This document shows positions 1 through 8,356 of a stretch of 64,000 bases of DNA, in pieces; the stretch's first letter is position 1, and every line of letters starts with the position of its first letter. Where the stretch lies: the NCBI GenBank assembly GCA_900753975.1, contig CAAEBC010000013.1, positions 1 through 64,000 on the forward strand, in the 5' to 3' direction. The notes under the pieces were generated by a model. It was not told the origin of the DNA. It made no database searches and saw only the letters and a list, made by a program, of their open reading frames with translations. Both the position numbers and the translations under genes were made by a program. This stretch comes from Clostridia bacterium (GTDB lineage: Bacteria; Bacillota; Clostridia; TANB77; UBA1234).

Positions 1-94
1 GTCTGATAAAACTTTTATCCGCAAGGCTTTGTCAAGGTAGTATTGCTTCGCAATCTCCACCTTGACAAAATTGCTACTAAAAGTTTTATCAGAC
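1..94. repeat. Nested palindromic repeat, copy 1
   Basis: Two nested inverted repeats. The outer arms (1-17 and 78-94, GTCTGATAAAACTTTTA and its complement) match over 17 bp. The inner arms (28-38 and 59-69, TTTGTCAAGGT) match over 11 bp, and a small ATTGC/GCAAT hairpin lies at the tip. A second copy in the opposite orientation lies at 32868-33025. It sits just upstream of the ribosomal promoter. It could extend left of the window. No coding capacity is visible; a MITE- or REP-like element is the best guess. Confidence 0.8.
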
Positions 95-166
95 CTTATA
101 CCTGTTTTTACTCTGAACTGTAACTGGGGGAGGTAACCATAATTTTGAAAAAATGTAAAAAAACTC

Positions 167-195
167 TTGCATCCTACGGAAATACCATGTATAAT
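167..195 (+). promoter_or_regulatory. Sigma-A promoter of the S10 operon
   Basis: TTGCAT (167-172), a 17-nt spacer and a perfect TATAAT (190-195). It lies about 215 nt before rpsJ, and no other strong promoter is seen in between, so it should drive the ribosomal superoperon. Confidence 0.85.
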
Positions 196-201
196 AATGA
201 A

Positions 202-395
202 CGATGTGATTATGCGTTGATGTAAGATGTGGCTGCCTGAAAATGGCAGGGAACTCTTACGGAGTATGTCTGATTTCAAATCGGGCGACAAGGGTAAGAA
301 AAGCACTTTACCCAGGCGTTACGCTTGGGTTAATTAATGGGGGTTATTGAAACACCCGGGTGCGTGTATGCTTTTGTCGGCACAAATATTTTATT
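202..395 (+). promoter_or_regulatory. Structured 5' leader of the S10 operon
   Basis: A leader of about 200 nt between the promoter and the rpsJ ribosome binding site. Visible stems include CTGCC/GGCAG near 243-259 and ACCCAGGCG/CGCTTGGGT near 310-330. A GC-rich stretch, unusual for this genome, runs near 340-365. No T-run terminator is evident. S10 operons are often autoregulated by a ribosomal protein; that this leader does so is inference, and I do not recognise a named family. Confidence 0.5.
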
Positions 396-409
396 AGGAG
401 GGAAACCAA

Positions 410-754
410 ATGCCAAAAGCAAACAAAACAACTACAGAAGTAGGAAAGGAAAGAATTAGAATTAGACTTAAAGCTTTCGATCATGCGATTTTAGACCAGT
501 CTGCTCAAAAAATAGTAGATACAGCTAAGCGTACGGGTGCTAGTGTTTCAGGTCCAATTCCACTACCTACAAAGAAAGAAGTAATAACTGTTATTAGATC
601 ACCTCATAAGTACAAAGATTCAAGAGAACAATTTGAGATGAGAACACATAAGAGAGTTATTGATATTCTTTACCCTACAGCAAAAACAGCAGAAGCTCTT
701 ATGAAAGTTGAGCTACCAGCTGGTGTTGAAGCTGAAATGAAAATCGATGAATAA
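410..754 (+). CDS. rpsJ: 30S ribosomal protein S10
   Basis: S10 of the small subunit head; it also forms the NusB-S10 antitermination complex. The S10 core begins at the RIRIRLKAFDH segment (about residue 15) and continues through the SGPIPLPTKK loop that contacts rRNA. At 114 aa it is about a dozen residues longer than usual, all at the N terminus. The AGGAGGG site at 396-402 supports the ATG at 410. First gene of the superoperon, expressed from the promoter at 167-195. Confidence 0.97.
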   Translation: MPKANKTTTEVGKERIRIRLKAFDHAILDQSAQKIVDTAKRTGASVSGPIPLPTKKEVITVIRSPHKYKDSREQFEMRTHKRVIDILYPTAKTAEALMKVELPAGVEAEMKIDE

Positions 755-847
755 TGTAATAAATAATATAGTAGATTTTCGAAATTAGCAGTATAGGACA
801 TTCGGTCATGTTCAGATATGAACCAATAACCAAGGAGGTATATAAAA

Positions 848-1498
848 ATGAAAAAAGGAATTTACGGAAAAAAATTAGGAATGACTCAAATTTTTGATGA
901 AAACGGATTAGTTATTCCAGTTACTGTTGTTGAAGTTGAACCATGTGTTGTAGTTAAGAAGAAAACTGTTGAAACAGATGGTTATAATGCTATTCAAATT
1001 GCAACAGGAGAAGTTAAAGAAAAAAATATGAATAAACCTTTAAAAGGAATATTCGACAAAGCAGGTATTGCTTACAAAAAATACATTAAAGAATTAAGAG
1101 TTGATAATGTTGATGATTATAATGTTGGAGACGAAATCAAAGCTGACATTTTCGCAGCTGGTGAATTAGTTGACGTACAAGGCGTTTCTAAAGGAAAAGG
1201 TTTCCAAGGCGTTATAAAGAGACATGGTCAACATATTGGACCAAAAGGACATGGTTCTATGTACCACAGAAGACCAGGTTCTATGGGACCTACATCTTCA
1301 CCAGGAAGAGTATTCCCAGGCAAGAAATTACCAGGACAAACAGGTAAAGATACAATTACTGTTCAAAACTTACAAGTTGTTAAAGTTGATATGGACAAAA
1401 ATGTTATCTTAATTAAAGGTTCGGTTCCTGGATACAAAAAATCTTTAGTTAAAATTAAAGATGCAGCTAGAACAGCTGTAGCTAAAAGTGCTAAATAA
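848..1498 (+). CDS. rplC: 50S ribosomal protein L3
   Basis: L3, an early-assembly protein of the large subunit that reaches toward the peptidyl transferase centre. It starts with the typical GIYGKKLGMTQIFDENG and keeps the central loop GQHIGPKGHGSMYHRRPGSM that carries conserved basic residues. Length 216 aa is near normal. AAGGAGG at 832-838 sets the ATG. It lies 93 nt after rpsJ and 19 nt before rplD. Confidence 0.97.
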   Translation: MKKGIYGKKLGMTQIFDENGLVIPVTVVEVEPCVVVKKKTVETDGYNAIQIATGEVKEKNMNKPLKGIFDKAGIAYKKYIKELRVDNVDDYNVGDEIKADIFAAGELVDVQGVSKGKGFQGVIKRHGQHIGPKGHGSMYHRRPGSMGPTSSPGRVFPGKKLPGQTGKDTITVQNLQVVKVDMDKNVILIKGSVPGYKKSLVKIKDAARTAVAKSAK

Positions 1499-1517
1499 TG
1501 GAAGGAGGAAAAAGTAA

Positions 1518-2138
1518 ATGCCTAAAGTTGATTTATTAAACATAGAAGGAAAAAAGGTTGGCGATATAGAACTTGCTGAGAGCATTTTTGGTGTTGAAGT
1601 TAACACTGACGTTATGCATGAAGTTGTTGTAAATTATTTAGCTAATCAAAGACAAGGTACAGGGTCTACAAAAACTCGTAGCGAAGTTACTGGTGGTGGA
1701 AAGAAACCTTGGAAACAAAAAGGTACAGGTCGTGCTAGACAAGGTAGCATCAGAGCTCCACAATGGATTAAAGGTGGTATCGCATTAGGACCAAAACCAA
1801 GATCTTATAAATATACATTAAACAAGAAAGTTAAGAGACTTGCTCTTAAATCTGCACTTTCATCTAAAGTTCAAGAAAACGAAATTATCGTTTTAGATAG
1901 CTTAAACTTTGATGAAATTAAAACAAAAAATATGGCTAAAGTATTAGAAAACATTAAAGCAAATAAAGCTTTAATCGTACTTGCTGATAAGAACTTAAAT
2001 GTTCAAGCTTCTGCAAGAAACATTCCTAATACAAAAACAGCTTTAGTAAACACAATCAACACATATGATATTTTGAAATATGGTACATTGGTACTTACTA
2101 AAGATGCTGTAGAAAAAATTGAGGAGGTGTACGCATAA
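1518..2138 (+). CDS. rplD: 50S ribosomal protein L4
   Basis: L4, which lines the exit tunnel with its extended loop; the GTGRARQGSIRAPQW stretch is the classic loop signature, at about residues 68-82. In Escherichia coli L4 represses its own S10 operon; whether it does so here cannot be read from the sequence. Length 206 aa is normal. Its stop overlaps the rplW start (TAATG), so the two are translationally coupled. Confidence 0.97.
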   Translation: MPKVDLLNIEGKKVGDIELAESIFGVEVNTDVMHEVVVNYLANQRQGTGSTKTRSEVTGGGKKPWKQKGTGRARQGSIRAPQWIKGGIALGPKPRSYKYTLNKKVKRLALKSALSSKVQENEIIVLDSLNFDEIKTKNMAKVLENIKANKALIVLADKNLNVQASARNIPNTKTALVNTINTYDILKYGTLVLTKDAVEKIEEVYA

Positions 2139-2482
2139 TGGCTTTTGAAGATATAATTGTAAGACCAATCATCACTGAAAAAAGTAGCTTTGCTATGAGC
2201 GAAGGTAAGTACACTTTCGAAGTAAGCAAAAAAGCAACAAAAGTTGATGTTAGAAATGCAGTTGAAAAATTGTTCGGAGTAAAGGTTGTTAACGTTTCTA
2301 CTGTAAACGTTAAAGGAAAACCAAAGAGACAAGGTGTTCATGCTGGTAAAACTTCTGATTGGAAAAAAGCAATTGTTACAATTGATACAAACCCATCAGA
2401 AAAAACATATTTAGAAAAAGGCGGCAAAGAAAAGAAACTTGATAAGAAATATAAGACAAGTATCGAAGCATTTGGCGCTTAG
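2138..2482 (+). CDS. rplW: 50S ribosomal protein L23
   Basis: L23, at the tunnel exit, where trigger factor and SRP dock. The N terminus (DIIVRPIITEKS) is diagnostic and is followed by the tunnel-facing loop with KGKPKRQG. At 114 aa it is slightly longer than the usual 95-100, with a charged C-terminal extension ending KKYKTSIEAFGA. Its ATG overlaps the rplD stop. Confidence 0.96.
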   Translation: MAFEDIIVRPIITEKSSFAMSEGKYTFEVSKKATKVDVRNAVEKLFGVKVVNVSTVNVKGKPKRQGVHAGKTSDWKKAIVTIDTNPSEKTYLEKGGKEKKLDKKYKTSIEAFGA

Positions 2483-2574
2483 GTTAATAGTTAAAGATTA
2501 GATTTATAAAACCCATATAAAATTTAATCTGCAAAATTAGCCGAGATAAAATTTAGAAAAAGGAGATAAGAAAA

Positions 2575-3408
2575 ATGGGTATTAAACAATTTAAGCCAAC
2601 TACAAAATCAAGAAGAAACATGACAGTTTCTACATTTGAAGAGATTACAAAAACAAAACCAGAGAGATCTTTAACTACAAGCTTAAAGAAAAATGCTGGT
2701 AGAAACTCTTATGGTAGAATCACAGTTAGACATCAAGGCGGCGGTTCAAGAAGAAAATATAGAATAATTGATTTTAAGAGAAGAAAAGATAATGTTCCAG
2801 CTGTAGTTATAGCAATCGAATACGATCCAAACAGAACAGCTAACATTGCCTTAATAGAATATGAAGATGGAGAGAAAGCTTACATTTTAGCTCCAATCGG
2901 ATTAAAAGTAAATGATAAAGTTATGTCAGGAGAAAAAGCTGATATTAAACCAGGTAATGCATTACCAATAGCTTGCATCCCTGTAGGTACAATGATTCAC
3001 TGTATCGAATTAAAACCAGGTAAAGGTGCTCAAATGGTAAGAAGTGCTGGTAACGCAGCTCAACTTATGGCGAGAGAAGATAAATATGCTCACGTAAGAC
3101 TTCCTTCTGGAGAAATGAGACTTGTAAGAGTCGATTGCAAAGCTACTATAGGTCAAGTTGGTAACACAGATCATGAAAACATTAAACTTGGTAAAGCAGG
3201 TAAGAGCAGATGGCTTGGTAAGAGACCAGAAGTTAGAGGTTCTGTAATGAACCCTAATGATCACCCTCATGGTGGTGGTGAAGGTAAATCACCAGTTGGT
3301 AGACCAGGACCTGTTACTCCTTGGGGTAAACCAGCTCTTGGATATAAGACAAGAAATAAGAAGAAAGCTAGCAACAAGTTTATAGTTAAGAGAAGAAATT
3401 CTAAATAG
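2575..3408 (+). CDS. rplB: 50S ribosomal protein L2
   Basis: L2, required for subunit association and peptidyl transferase assembly. It contains the conserved GRITVRHQGGGSRRKYR segment near the N terminus and the C-terminal MNPNDHPHGGGEGKSP motif, whose histidine is near the catalytic centre. Length 277 aa is normal. AAAGGAG lies upstream of the ATG. Lies 92 nt after rplW. Confidence 0.98.
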   Translation: MGIKQFKPTTKSRRNMTVSTFEEITKTKPERSLTTSLKKNAGRNSYGRITVRHQGGGSRRKYRIIDFKRRKDNVPAVVIAIEYDPNRTANIALIEYEDGEKAYILAPIGLKVNDKVMSGEKADIKPGNALPIACIPVGTMIHCIELKPGKGAQMVRSAGNAAQLMAREDKYAHVRLPSGEMRLVRVDCKATIGQVGNTDHENIKLGKAGKSRWLGKRPEVRGSVMNPNDHPHGGGEGKSPVGRPGPVTPWGKPALGYKTRNKKKASNKFIVKRRNSK

Positions 3409-3424
3409 AAGGAGGAAAAGATAG

Positions 3425-3703
3425 ATGGCTAGATCAATAAAAAAAGGTCCATATGTAGATGCTAAACTTTTGGCTAGAGTTGAAAAAATGAATGCTGAAA
3501 ACAAAAAAGAAGTTTTAAAAACTTGGTCAAGAGCTTCTACAATATTCCCTCAAATGGTTGGACATACAATAGCTGTTCATGACGGAAGAAAACACGTTCC
3601 AATATATATATCAGATGAAATGATTGGTCATAAATTAGGTGAGTTTGCTCCAACAAGAACATTTAAAGGTCATGCTGGGGACAAAACAACTAAGACTAAA
3701 TAA
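3425..3703 (+). CDS. rpsS: 30S ribosomal protein S19
   Basis: S19 of the 30S head, near the A-site tRNA. It begins MARSIKKGPYVDAKLL and has the GHKLGEFAPTRTFKGHAG signature near the C terminus. Length 92 aa is normal. An AAGGAGG site precedes the ATG, 16 nt after rplB. Confidence 0.97.
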   Translation: MARSIKKGPYVDAKLLARVEKMNAENKKEVLKTWSRASTIFPQMVGHTIAVHDGRKHVPIYISDEMIGHKLGEFAPTRTFKGHAGDKTTKTK

Positions 3704-3731
3704 TAAATAAAATGGAAGGAGAATCGCAAAG

Positions 3732-4067
3732 ATGGAATCAAGAGCGAGTTACAAATATGCTAGAATTTCAGCAATGAAAGTAAAAATCGTTATCGATTTA
3801 ATCAGAGGTAAAGATGTTGATGAAGCACTAGCTATATTAAAATTTACACCTAAAGCTGCCTCTCCATTAGTTGAGAAAGTTTTAAAATCAGCTATAGCAA
3901 ATGCTGAAAATAACTTTAACATGGATAGAAGCAAATTATATGTTGCTGAAATATATGCAAATCAAGGACCAACTATGAAGAGAATCAGAGCTGCTACACA
4001 AGGTAGAGCTAACAGAATTAGAAAAAGAACTTCTCACATAGAAGTTGTATTAAAAGAGAGAGAATAA
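3732..4067 (+). CDS. rplV: 50S ribosomal protein L22
   Basis: L22, whose beta hairpin lines the exit tunnel near the macrolide site. Recognised from ARISAMKVKIVIDLIRGK near the start and GPTMKRIRAATQGRANRI in the hairpin. Length 111 aa is normal. AAGGAG precedes the ATG. Followed after 24 nt by rpsC. Confidence 0.97.
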   Translation: MESRASYKYARISAMKVKIVIDLIRGKDVDEALAILKFTPKAASPLVEKVLKSAIANAENNFNMDRSKLYVAEIYANQGPTMKRIRAATQGRANRIRKRTSHIEVVLKERE

Positions 4068-4091
4068 TTTAGAAAGGAGGAAGATTTAAAA

Positions 4092-4748
4092 ATGGGACAA
4101 AAAATGGATCCACATGGATTAAGAGTTGGAATCATTAAAGATTGGGACTCTAAATGGTATGCAAATAAAAAAGATTTTGCAGATAACCTAGTAGAAGATT
4201 ATAAAATAAGAGAATTCGTTAAAGAAAAATTATATATAGCTGGAATTTCAAAAGTTGAAATCGAAAGAAGAGCTAATACAATAAAAGTTAGTGCATTTAC
4301 TGCTAAACCAGGTATTGCACTTGGAAAGAACGGAGAAAACGTTACTAAGATTAGAAACGATTTATCTAAAAAGTTTAAAAAGGATATTAACTTAAATATC
4401 GTAGAAGTTAAGAATGTTGATACAGATGCTCAATTAGTTGCTGAAAATATCGCATCTCAACTTGAAAGAAGAATTTCATACAGAAAAGCTATGAAACAAT
4501 GTATGGCAAAAGCTATGAAAGCTGGAGCAAAAGGTATTAAGACTGCTTGTTCTGGAAGACTTGGCGGAGCCGAAATCGCTAGAAGCGAATTTTATAGAGA
4601 GGGTACAATTCCACTACAAACATTAAGAGCTGATATTGATTATGGATTTGCAGAAGCAGATACAACATACGGAAAAATCGGTATTAAAGTTTGGATATAT
4701 AAAGGTGAAGTACTTCCTACTAAAAAGGTAGAAGGAGGTAGAGCATAA
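4092..4748 (+). CDS. rpsC: 30S ribosomal protein S3
   Basis: S3, which helps form the mRNA entry channel. The N terminus (MGQKMDPHGLRVGIIKDWDS), a KH domain with the GKNG loop near residue 80, and the C-terminal GRLGGAEIARSEFYREG motif are all present. Length 218 aa is normal. The stop overlaps the start of rplP (TAATG). Confidence 0.98.
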   Translation: MGQKMDPHGLRVGIIKDWDSKWYANKKDFADNLVEDYKIREFVKEKLYIAGISKVEIERRANTIKVSAFTAKPGIALGKNGENVTKIRNDLSKKFKKDINLNIVEVKNVDTDAQLVAENIASQLERRISYRKAMKQCMAKAMKAGAKGIKTACSGRLGGAEIARSEFYREGTIPLQTLRADIDYGFAEADTTYGKIGIKVWIYKGEVLPTKKVEGGRA

Positions 4749-5188
4749 TGCCATTAATGCCAAAAAGAAGTAAATTTAGAAAAATGCAAAAAGGCAGAAA
4801 CAGAGGTAGAGCTACTAGAGGTACTGAAGTAACATACGGAGAGTATGGCCTTCAAGCATTAGAAGCTGGTTGGATTACATCTAACCAAATCGAAGCAGCC
4901 AGAATAGCTATGACACGTTTCATTAAAAGAGGTGGTAAAGTTTGGATTAAAATATTCCCAGACAAACCAATCACAAAAAAACCTGCTGAGACTCGTATGG
5001 GTAGCGGAAAAGGTTCACTAGAATATTGGGTAGCAGTTGTTAAACCAGGAAGAGTTTTATTTGAGATGGAAGGAATTCCAGAAGAAACAGCAAGAGAAGC
5101 ATTTAGACTTGCTGCTCACAAACTTCCAATTAAAACAAAATTTGTACTAGCTACTAAAACCGAAGGTGGTGAAGACGATGAAGGTTAA
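4748..5188 (+). CDS. rplP: 50S ribosomal protein L16
   Basis: L16, near the A-site and peptidyl transferase centre. It starts MPLMPKRSKFRKMQKGRNRG and has the PAETRMGSGKGSLEYWVAVV signature. Length 146 aa is normal, with a short acidic C-terminal tail. Its start overlaps the rpsC stop and its end overlaps rpmC by 11 nt, so all three are likely coupled. Confidence 0.97.
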   Translation: MPLMPKRSKFRKMQKGRNRGRATRGTEVTYGEYGLQALEAGWITSNQIEAARIAMTRFIKRGGKVWIKIFPDKPITKKPAETRMGSGKGSLEYWVAVVKPGRVLFEMEGIPEETAREAFRLAAHKLPIKTKFVLATKTEGGEDDEG

Positions 5189-5378
5189 TGAGATTAGAAA
5201 GATGTCTTCATCGGATTTAGAAAAAGAATTAGTTGAATTAAAATCTGAATTATTTAAATTAAGATTTCAATTAGCTACAAATGGACTAGATAATCCGATG
5301 AAAATTAAATCTACAAAGAAAGATATAGCTAAGATTAAAACAATCTTAAGAGAAAGAGAACTACAAGAAGCTGAGTAA
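5178..5378 (+). CDS. rpmC: 50S ribosomal protein L29
   Basis: L29, a two-helix protein at the tunnel exit beside L23. The typical sequence MKVNEIRKMSSSDLEKELVE begins at the ATG at 5178, chosen over the upstream in-frame GTG codons (5166, 5169) because AAGGTGG at 5163-5169 is correctly spaced for it. The product is 66 aa, a normal length. The start lies inside the end of rplP. Confidence 0.95.
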   Translation: MKVNEIRKMSSSDLEKELVELKSELFKLRFQLATNGLDNPMKIKSTKKDIAKIKTILRERELQEAE

Positions 5379-5416
5379 TATAAAGCTAATTAATCCTAGG
5401 AAAGGAGAAATAGATC

Positions 5417-5674
5417 ATGTCAGAAAGAGCACTTAGAAAAACAAGAACTGGAAAAGTTATAAGTGACAAAATGGATAAAACAGTAGTAGTTGCTGTTGAA
5501 ACTGGATATAAACACCCATTATATGGCAAAATCATGAATAGAACATTCAAATTAAAAGCTCATGATGAGAACAATGAATGTGGTATTGGTGATACTGTAA
5601 AAGTAATGGAAACAAGACCTCTATCTAAGGATAAAAGATGGAGAGTTGTAGAAATCGTTGAGAAAGCAAAATAG
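5417..5674 (+). CDS. rpsQ: 30S ribosomal protein S17
   Basis: S17, an OB-fold primary binder of 16S rRNA. Recognised from RKTRTGKVISDKMDKTVVVA and the HDENNECGIGDTVKVMETRP segment. Length 85 aa is normal. AAAGGAG lies upstream. It closes the S10 part of the cluster; 87 nt separate it from rplN. Confidence 0.97.
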   Translation: MSERALRKTRTGKVISDKMDKTVVVAVETGYKHPLYGKIMNRTFKLKAHDENNECGIGDTVKVMETRPLSKDKRWRVVEIVEKAK

Positions 5675-5761
5675 ACTTAAACGATTATACTTGATAAAGT
5701 AATGTAGATTGATGTAAGTCCTTGAAATAGAGGATAGATGCATCTGAAAGGAGAAAATAAA

Positions 5762-6130
5762 ATGATACAACAACAAACAATATTAAAAGTTGCCGACAAT
5801 ACTGGTGCAAAAGAATTAATGTGTATTAGATGTCTTGGCGGTTCTTACAGAAAGTTTGCTAATATCGGTGATGTTATCGTAGCTTCTGTAAAAAGTGCAG
5901 CACCAGCAGGTATGGTTAAAAAAGGCGATGTTGTTAAAGCTGTTATCGTTAGAAGTAAAAAAGGTATTCACAGACCAGATGGTTCTCATATCAAATTTGA
6001 CGAAAATGCAGCTGTAATTATAAAAGAAGACAAGACTCCAAGAGGAACTCGTATATTTGGGCCTGTTGCAAGAGAGTTAAGAGATAAGGAGTATATGAAG
6101 ATTGTTTCTTTGGCTCCAGAAGTTTTATAA
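5762..6130 (+). CDS. rplN: 50S ribosomal protein L14
   Basis: L14, at the subunit interface. The ATG at 5762 is chosen over one 24 nt upstream because AAAGGAG at 5747-5753 is correctly spaced and the product is then 122 aa, exactly the usual length. It starts MIQQQTILKVADNTGAKELM and contains GDVIVASVKSAAPAG and RGTRIFGPVARELR. First gene of the spc part. Confidence 0.97.
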   Translation: MIQQQTILKVADNTGAKELMCIRCLGGSYRKFANIGDVIVASVKSAAPAGMVKKGDVVKAVIVRSKKGIHRPDGSHIKFDENAAVIIKEDKTPRGTRIFGPVARELRDKEYMKIVSLAPEVL

Positions 6131-6159
6131 AATAAGATTAAAAGGTAGGTGTAAAATAA

Positions 6160-6480
6160 ATGAATAATCTACACGTAAAAAAAGGTGATATAGTTGTAAT
6201 TAACTCTGGTGCTGACAAAGGCAAAAAGGGTAAAGTTCTTTCAGTATTACCAAAAGACGAAAAAGTAGTTGTAGAAGGTGTTAACGTTAGAACTAAACAC
6301 ACTAAACCTAGAAAAGCTGGAGAGCCAGGCGGATTAATCAAAGCTGAATGTGCTATACATGCATCTAAGGCAAATGTTTTCTGCCCAAAATGTGGTAAAG
6401 GTGTTAGAACTAAAGTTGAGATAAAGAAAGATGGTACAAAAGTTAGAGTTTGTGCTAAATGTAACGAGGAAATTAAATAA
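6160..6480 (+). CDS. rplX: 50S ribosomal protein L24 with zinc ribbon
   Basis: L24, an assembly initiator on 23S rRNA. An N-terminal KOW motif (KKGDIVVINSGADKGKKGKV, residues 6-25) is followed by the usual core. The C-terminal third carries a zinc ribbon with cysteine pairs at 75/78 and 98/101; many bacterial L24 proteins have lost these. Length 106 aa. Gap to rplE is 18 nt. Confidence 0.96.
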   Translation: MNNLHVKKGDIVVINSGADKGKKGKVLSVLPKDEKVVVEGVNVRTKHTKPRKAGEPGGLIKAECAIHASKANVFCPKCGKGVRTKVEIKKDGTKVRVCAKCNEEIK

Positions 6481-6498
6481 GGAAGGAGGTAATCGTAA

Positions 6499-7038
6499 AT
6501 GTCAAATTTAGCAGATAATTATAAAAAAGAAGTTGTTCCTGCTTTAATGAAAAAATTCAATTACAAATCAGTTATGCAAGTTCCAAAGCTTGAAAAAATA
6601 GTTATCAATATGGGCGTAAGTGACGTAAGAGATAATGCAAAAGCATTAGAAAATGCTATGAGAGATTTAGAGATTATTACTGGTCAAAAAGTAGTATCTA
6701 CTAAGGCTAAAAAATCAATTGCAGGATTTAAGATAAGAGAAGGTATGGAAATCGGTTGTAAAGTTACATTAAGAAGCAGAAAAATGTACGATTTTGCTGA
6801 AAGATTATTTAATGTAGCACTTCCAAGAGTAAGAGATTTTAGAGGATTATCTCCAAATTCTTTTGATGGAAGAGGAAATTATTCTATGGGTGTAAAAGAG
6901 CAATTAATATTCCCTGAAATCGAATATGATAAAATCGACAAAATCAGAGGTATGGATATTATATTTGTTACTACAGCTAAAACTGATGAAGAAGCTAAAG
7001 CTTTGTTAGAGCTTCTTGGCATGCCATTTTCAAAGTAA
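6499..7038 (+). CDS. rplE: 50S ribosomal protein L5
   Basis: L5, which binds 5S rRNA and contacts the P-site tRNA. Typical segments are VPKLEKIVINMGVSD, TGQKVVSTKAKKSIAGFKIR and FPEIEYDKIDKIRGMDI. Length 179 aa is normal. AAGGAGG precedes the ATG, and rpsN follows after 12 nt. Confidence 0.98.
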   Translation: MSNLADNYKKEVVPALMKKFNYKSVMQVPKLEKIVINMGVSDVRDNAKALENAMRDLEIITGQKVVSTKAKKSIAGFKIREGMEIGCKVTLRSRKMYDFAERLFNVALPRVRDFRGLSPNSFDGRGNYSMGVKEQLIFPEIEYDKIDKIRGMDIIFVTTAKTDEEAKALLELLGMPFSK

Positions 7039-7050
7039 AGGAGGATAATC

Positions 7051-7236
7051 ATGGCAAAAAAATCATTAATTGCAAAACAAAAATTAACTCCTAAATACAG
7101 TACAAGACAATATAATAGATGTAAAATTTGTGGAAGACCACATGCTTACATTCGTAAATATGGAATTTGCAGAATTTGTTTTAGGGAGTTAGCTCATAAA
7201 GGACAAATACCAGGTGTTAAAAAAGCAAGCTGGTAG
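7051..7236 (+). CDS. rpsN: 30S ribosomal protein S14, zinc type
   Basis: Short zinc-binding form of S14. Four cysteines at 24, 27, 40 and 43 (CKIC and CRIC) form the zinc site. Length 61 aa matches the C+ form, as opposed to the 89-101 aa zinc-free paralogue. It belongs to the set of C+ ribosomal proteins in this window, with S4, L24, L33 and L36. Confidence 0.97.
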   Translation: MAKKSLIAKQKLTPKYSTRQYNRCKICGRPHAYIRKYGICRICFRELAHKGQIPGVKKASW

Positions 7237-7292
7237 GAGTTTAACTAGAATAAAGGATTAGAAAAAATCTGAAATGGAAAGGAGTAAAGTAA

Positions 7293-7682
7293 ATGAACGA
7301 TCCAATAGCAGATATGCTAACAAGAATTAGAAATGCAAACGCACAAAGACATGAAACAGTTGACGTTCCATCTTCAAAATTAAAGAAATCTATAGCTGAA
7401 ATCCTATTAGAAGAAGGATTTATCAAAGGCTACGAAGAAATAGAAGACGGTGTTCAAGGAACATTAAGAATAACATTAAAATATGTTAATAAACAAAAAG
7501 TTATTCGTGGATTAAAGAGAATTAGTAAACCAGGTCTTAGAGTATATGCTACAAAAGATAACTTACCAAAAGTTATTAACGGACTTGGAATCGCTTTGAT
7601 TTCTACATCTAAAGGAATTATGACAGATAAAAAAGCAAGAAATGAAGGAATCGGAGGAGAAGTATTGGCTTACGTTTGGTAA
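7293..7682 (+). CDS. rpsH: 30S ribosomal protein S8
   Basis: S8, a primary 16S binder and, in Escherichia coli, the translational repressor of the spc operon. It begins MNDPIADMLTRIRNANAQRH and ends with the STSKGIMTDKKARNEGIGGE signature. At 129 aa it is near the usual 130-132. AAAGGAG precedes the ATG. Confidence 0.98.
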   Translation: MNDPIADMLTRIRNANAQRHETVDVPSSKLKKSIAEILLEEGFIKGYEEIEDGVQGTLRITLKYVNKQKVIRGLKRISKPGLRVYATKDNLPKVINGLGIALISTSKGIMTDKKARNEGIGGEVLAYVW

Positions 7683-7765
7683 TCTGATTACTTAAATATA
7701 AAGATTCTACATACAAAATTAGTACTTAAAATTTGCAACTAGACTGCAAAGAAAGGAGAAATAAA

Positions 7766-8302
7766 ATGTCAAGAATAGGAAAGAAACCTATAACTGTTCC
7801 AGCTGGTGTTGAAGTAAAAATCGAAGCAGGAAATCACGTTACAGTAAAAGGTCCTAAAGGAACTTTAGTAAAAGATCTTCCAGAAGTAATCGTTATTAAA
7901 CAAGAAGCTGGTGTTATTAATGTTGAAATGGTTAAACCAGAAGATAATGCTTTACAAGGTTTAACAAGAACATTATTAAATAACATGATAATCGGTGTTA
8001 CAGAAGGCTTCAAAAAAGAGCTAGAAGTAAACGGTGTTGGTTATAGAGTTCAAAAACAAGGAAATAAACTTATAATGAATATGGGATTCTCTCATACAGT
8101 TGAATTTGAAGATAGAGGCGATATTAAAATCGAAGCACCATCTCAAAATAGCATAATTGTTACAGGTCCAGATAAGGAAGCTGTTGGACAACTTGCTGCT
8201 GAAATAAGAATGGTAAGACCTCCAGAACCATATAAAGGAAAAGGTATTAAATACGTTGATGAAAGAATCATCAGAAAAGAAGGAAAGTTAGGTAAAAAAT
8301 AA
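7766..8302 (+). CDS. rplF: 50S ribosomal protein L6
   Basis: L6, of the L7/L12 stalk base. The start is the ATG at 7766 (MSRIGKKPITVPAGVEV), placed by AAAGGAG at 7752-7758; an upstream in-frame ATG lacks a site. The C-terminal RPPEPYKGKGIKYVDE motif is diagnostic. The 178-aa product is normal. Two L6 alpha-beta repeats are expected. Confidence 0.97.
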   Translation: MSRIGKKPITVPAGVEVKIEAGNHVTVKGPKGTLVKDLPEVIVIKQEAGVINVEMVKPEDNALQGLTRTLLNNMIIGVTEGFKKELEVNGVGYRVQKQGNKLIMNMGFSHTVEFEDRGDIKIEAPSQNSIIVTGPDKEAVGQLAAEIRMVRPPEPYKGKGIKYVDERIIRKEGKLGKK

Positions 8303-8356
8303 TCGGAAAGTAAAAGATAAGTTTTACAAAGAAATATGGAAAGGAGAGAAATTACA

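Noticed and set aside
1224..1412. Open frame inside rplC
   Set aside because: A shadow frame of the L3 gene with no ribosome site; many such frames on both strands inside real genes were left out.
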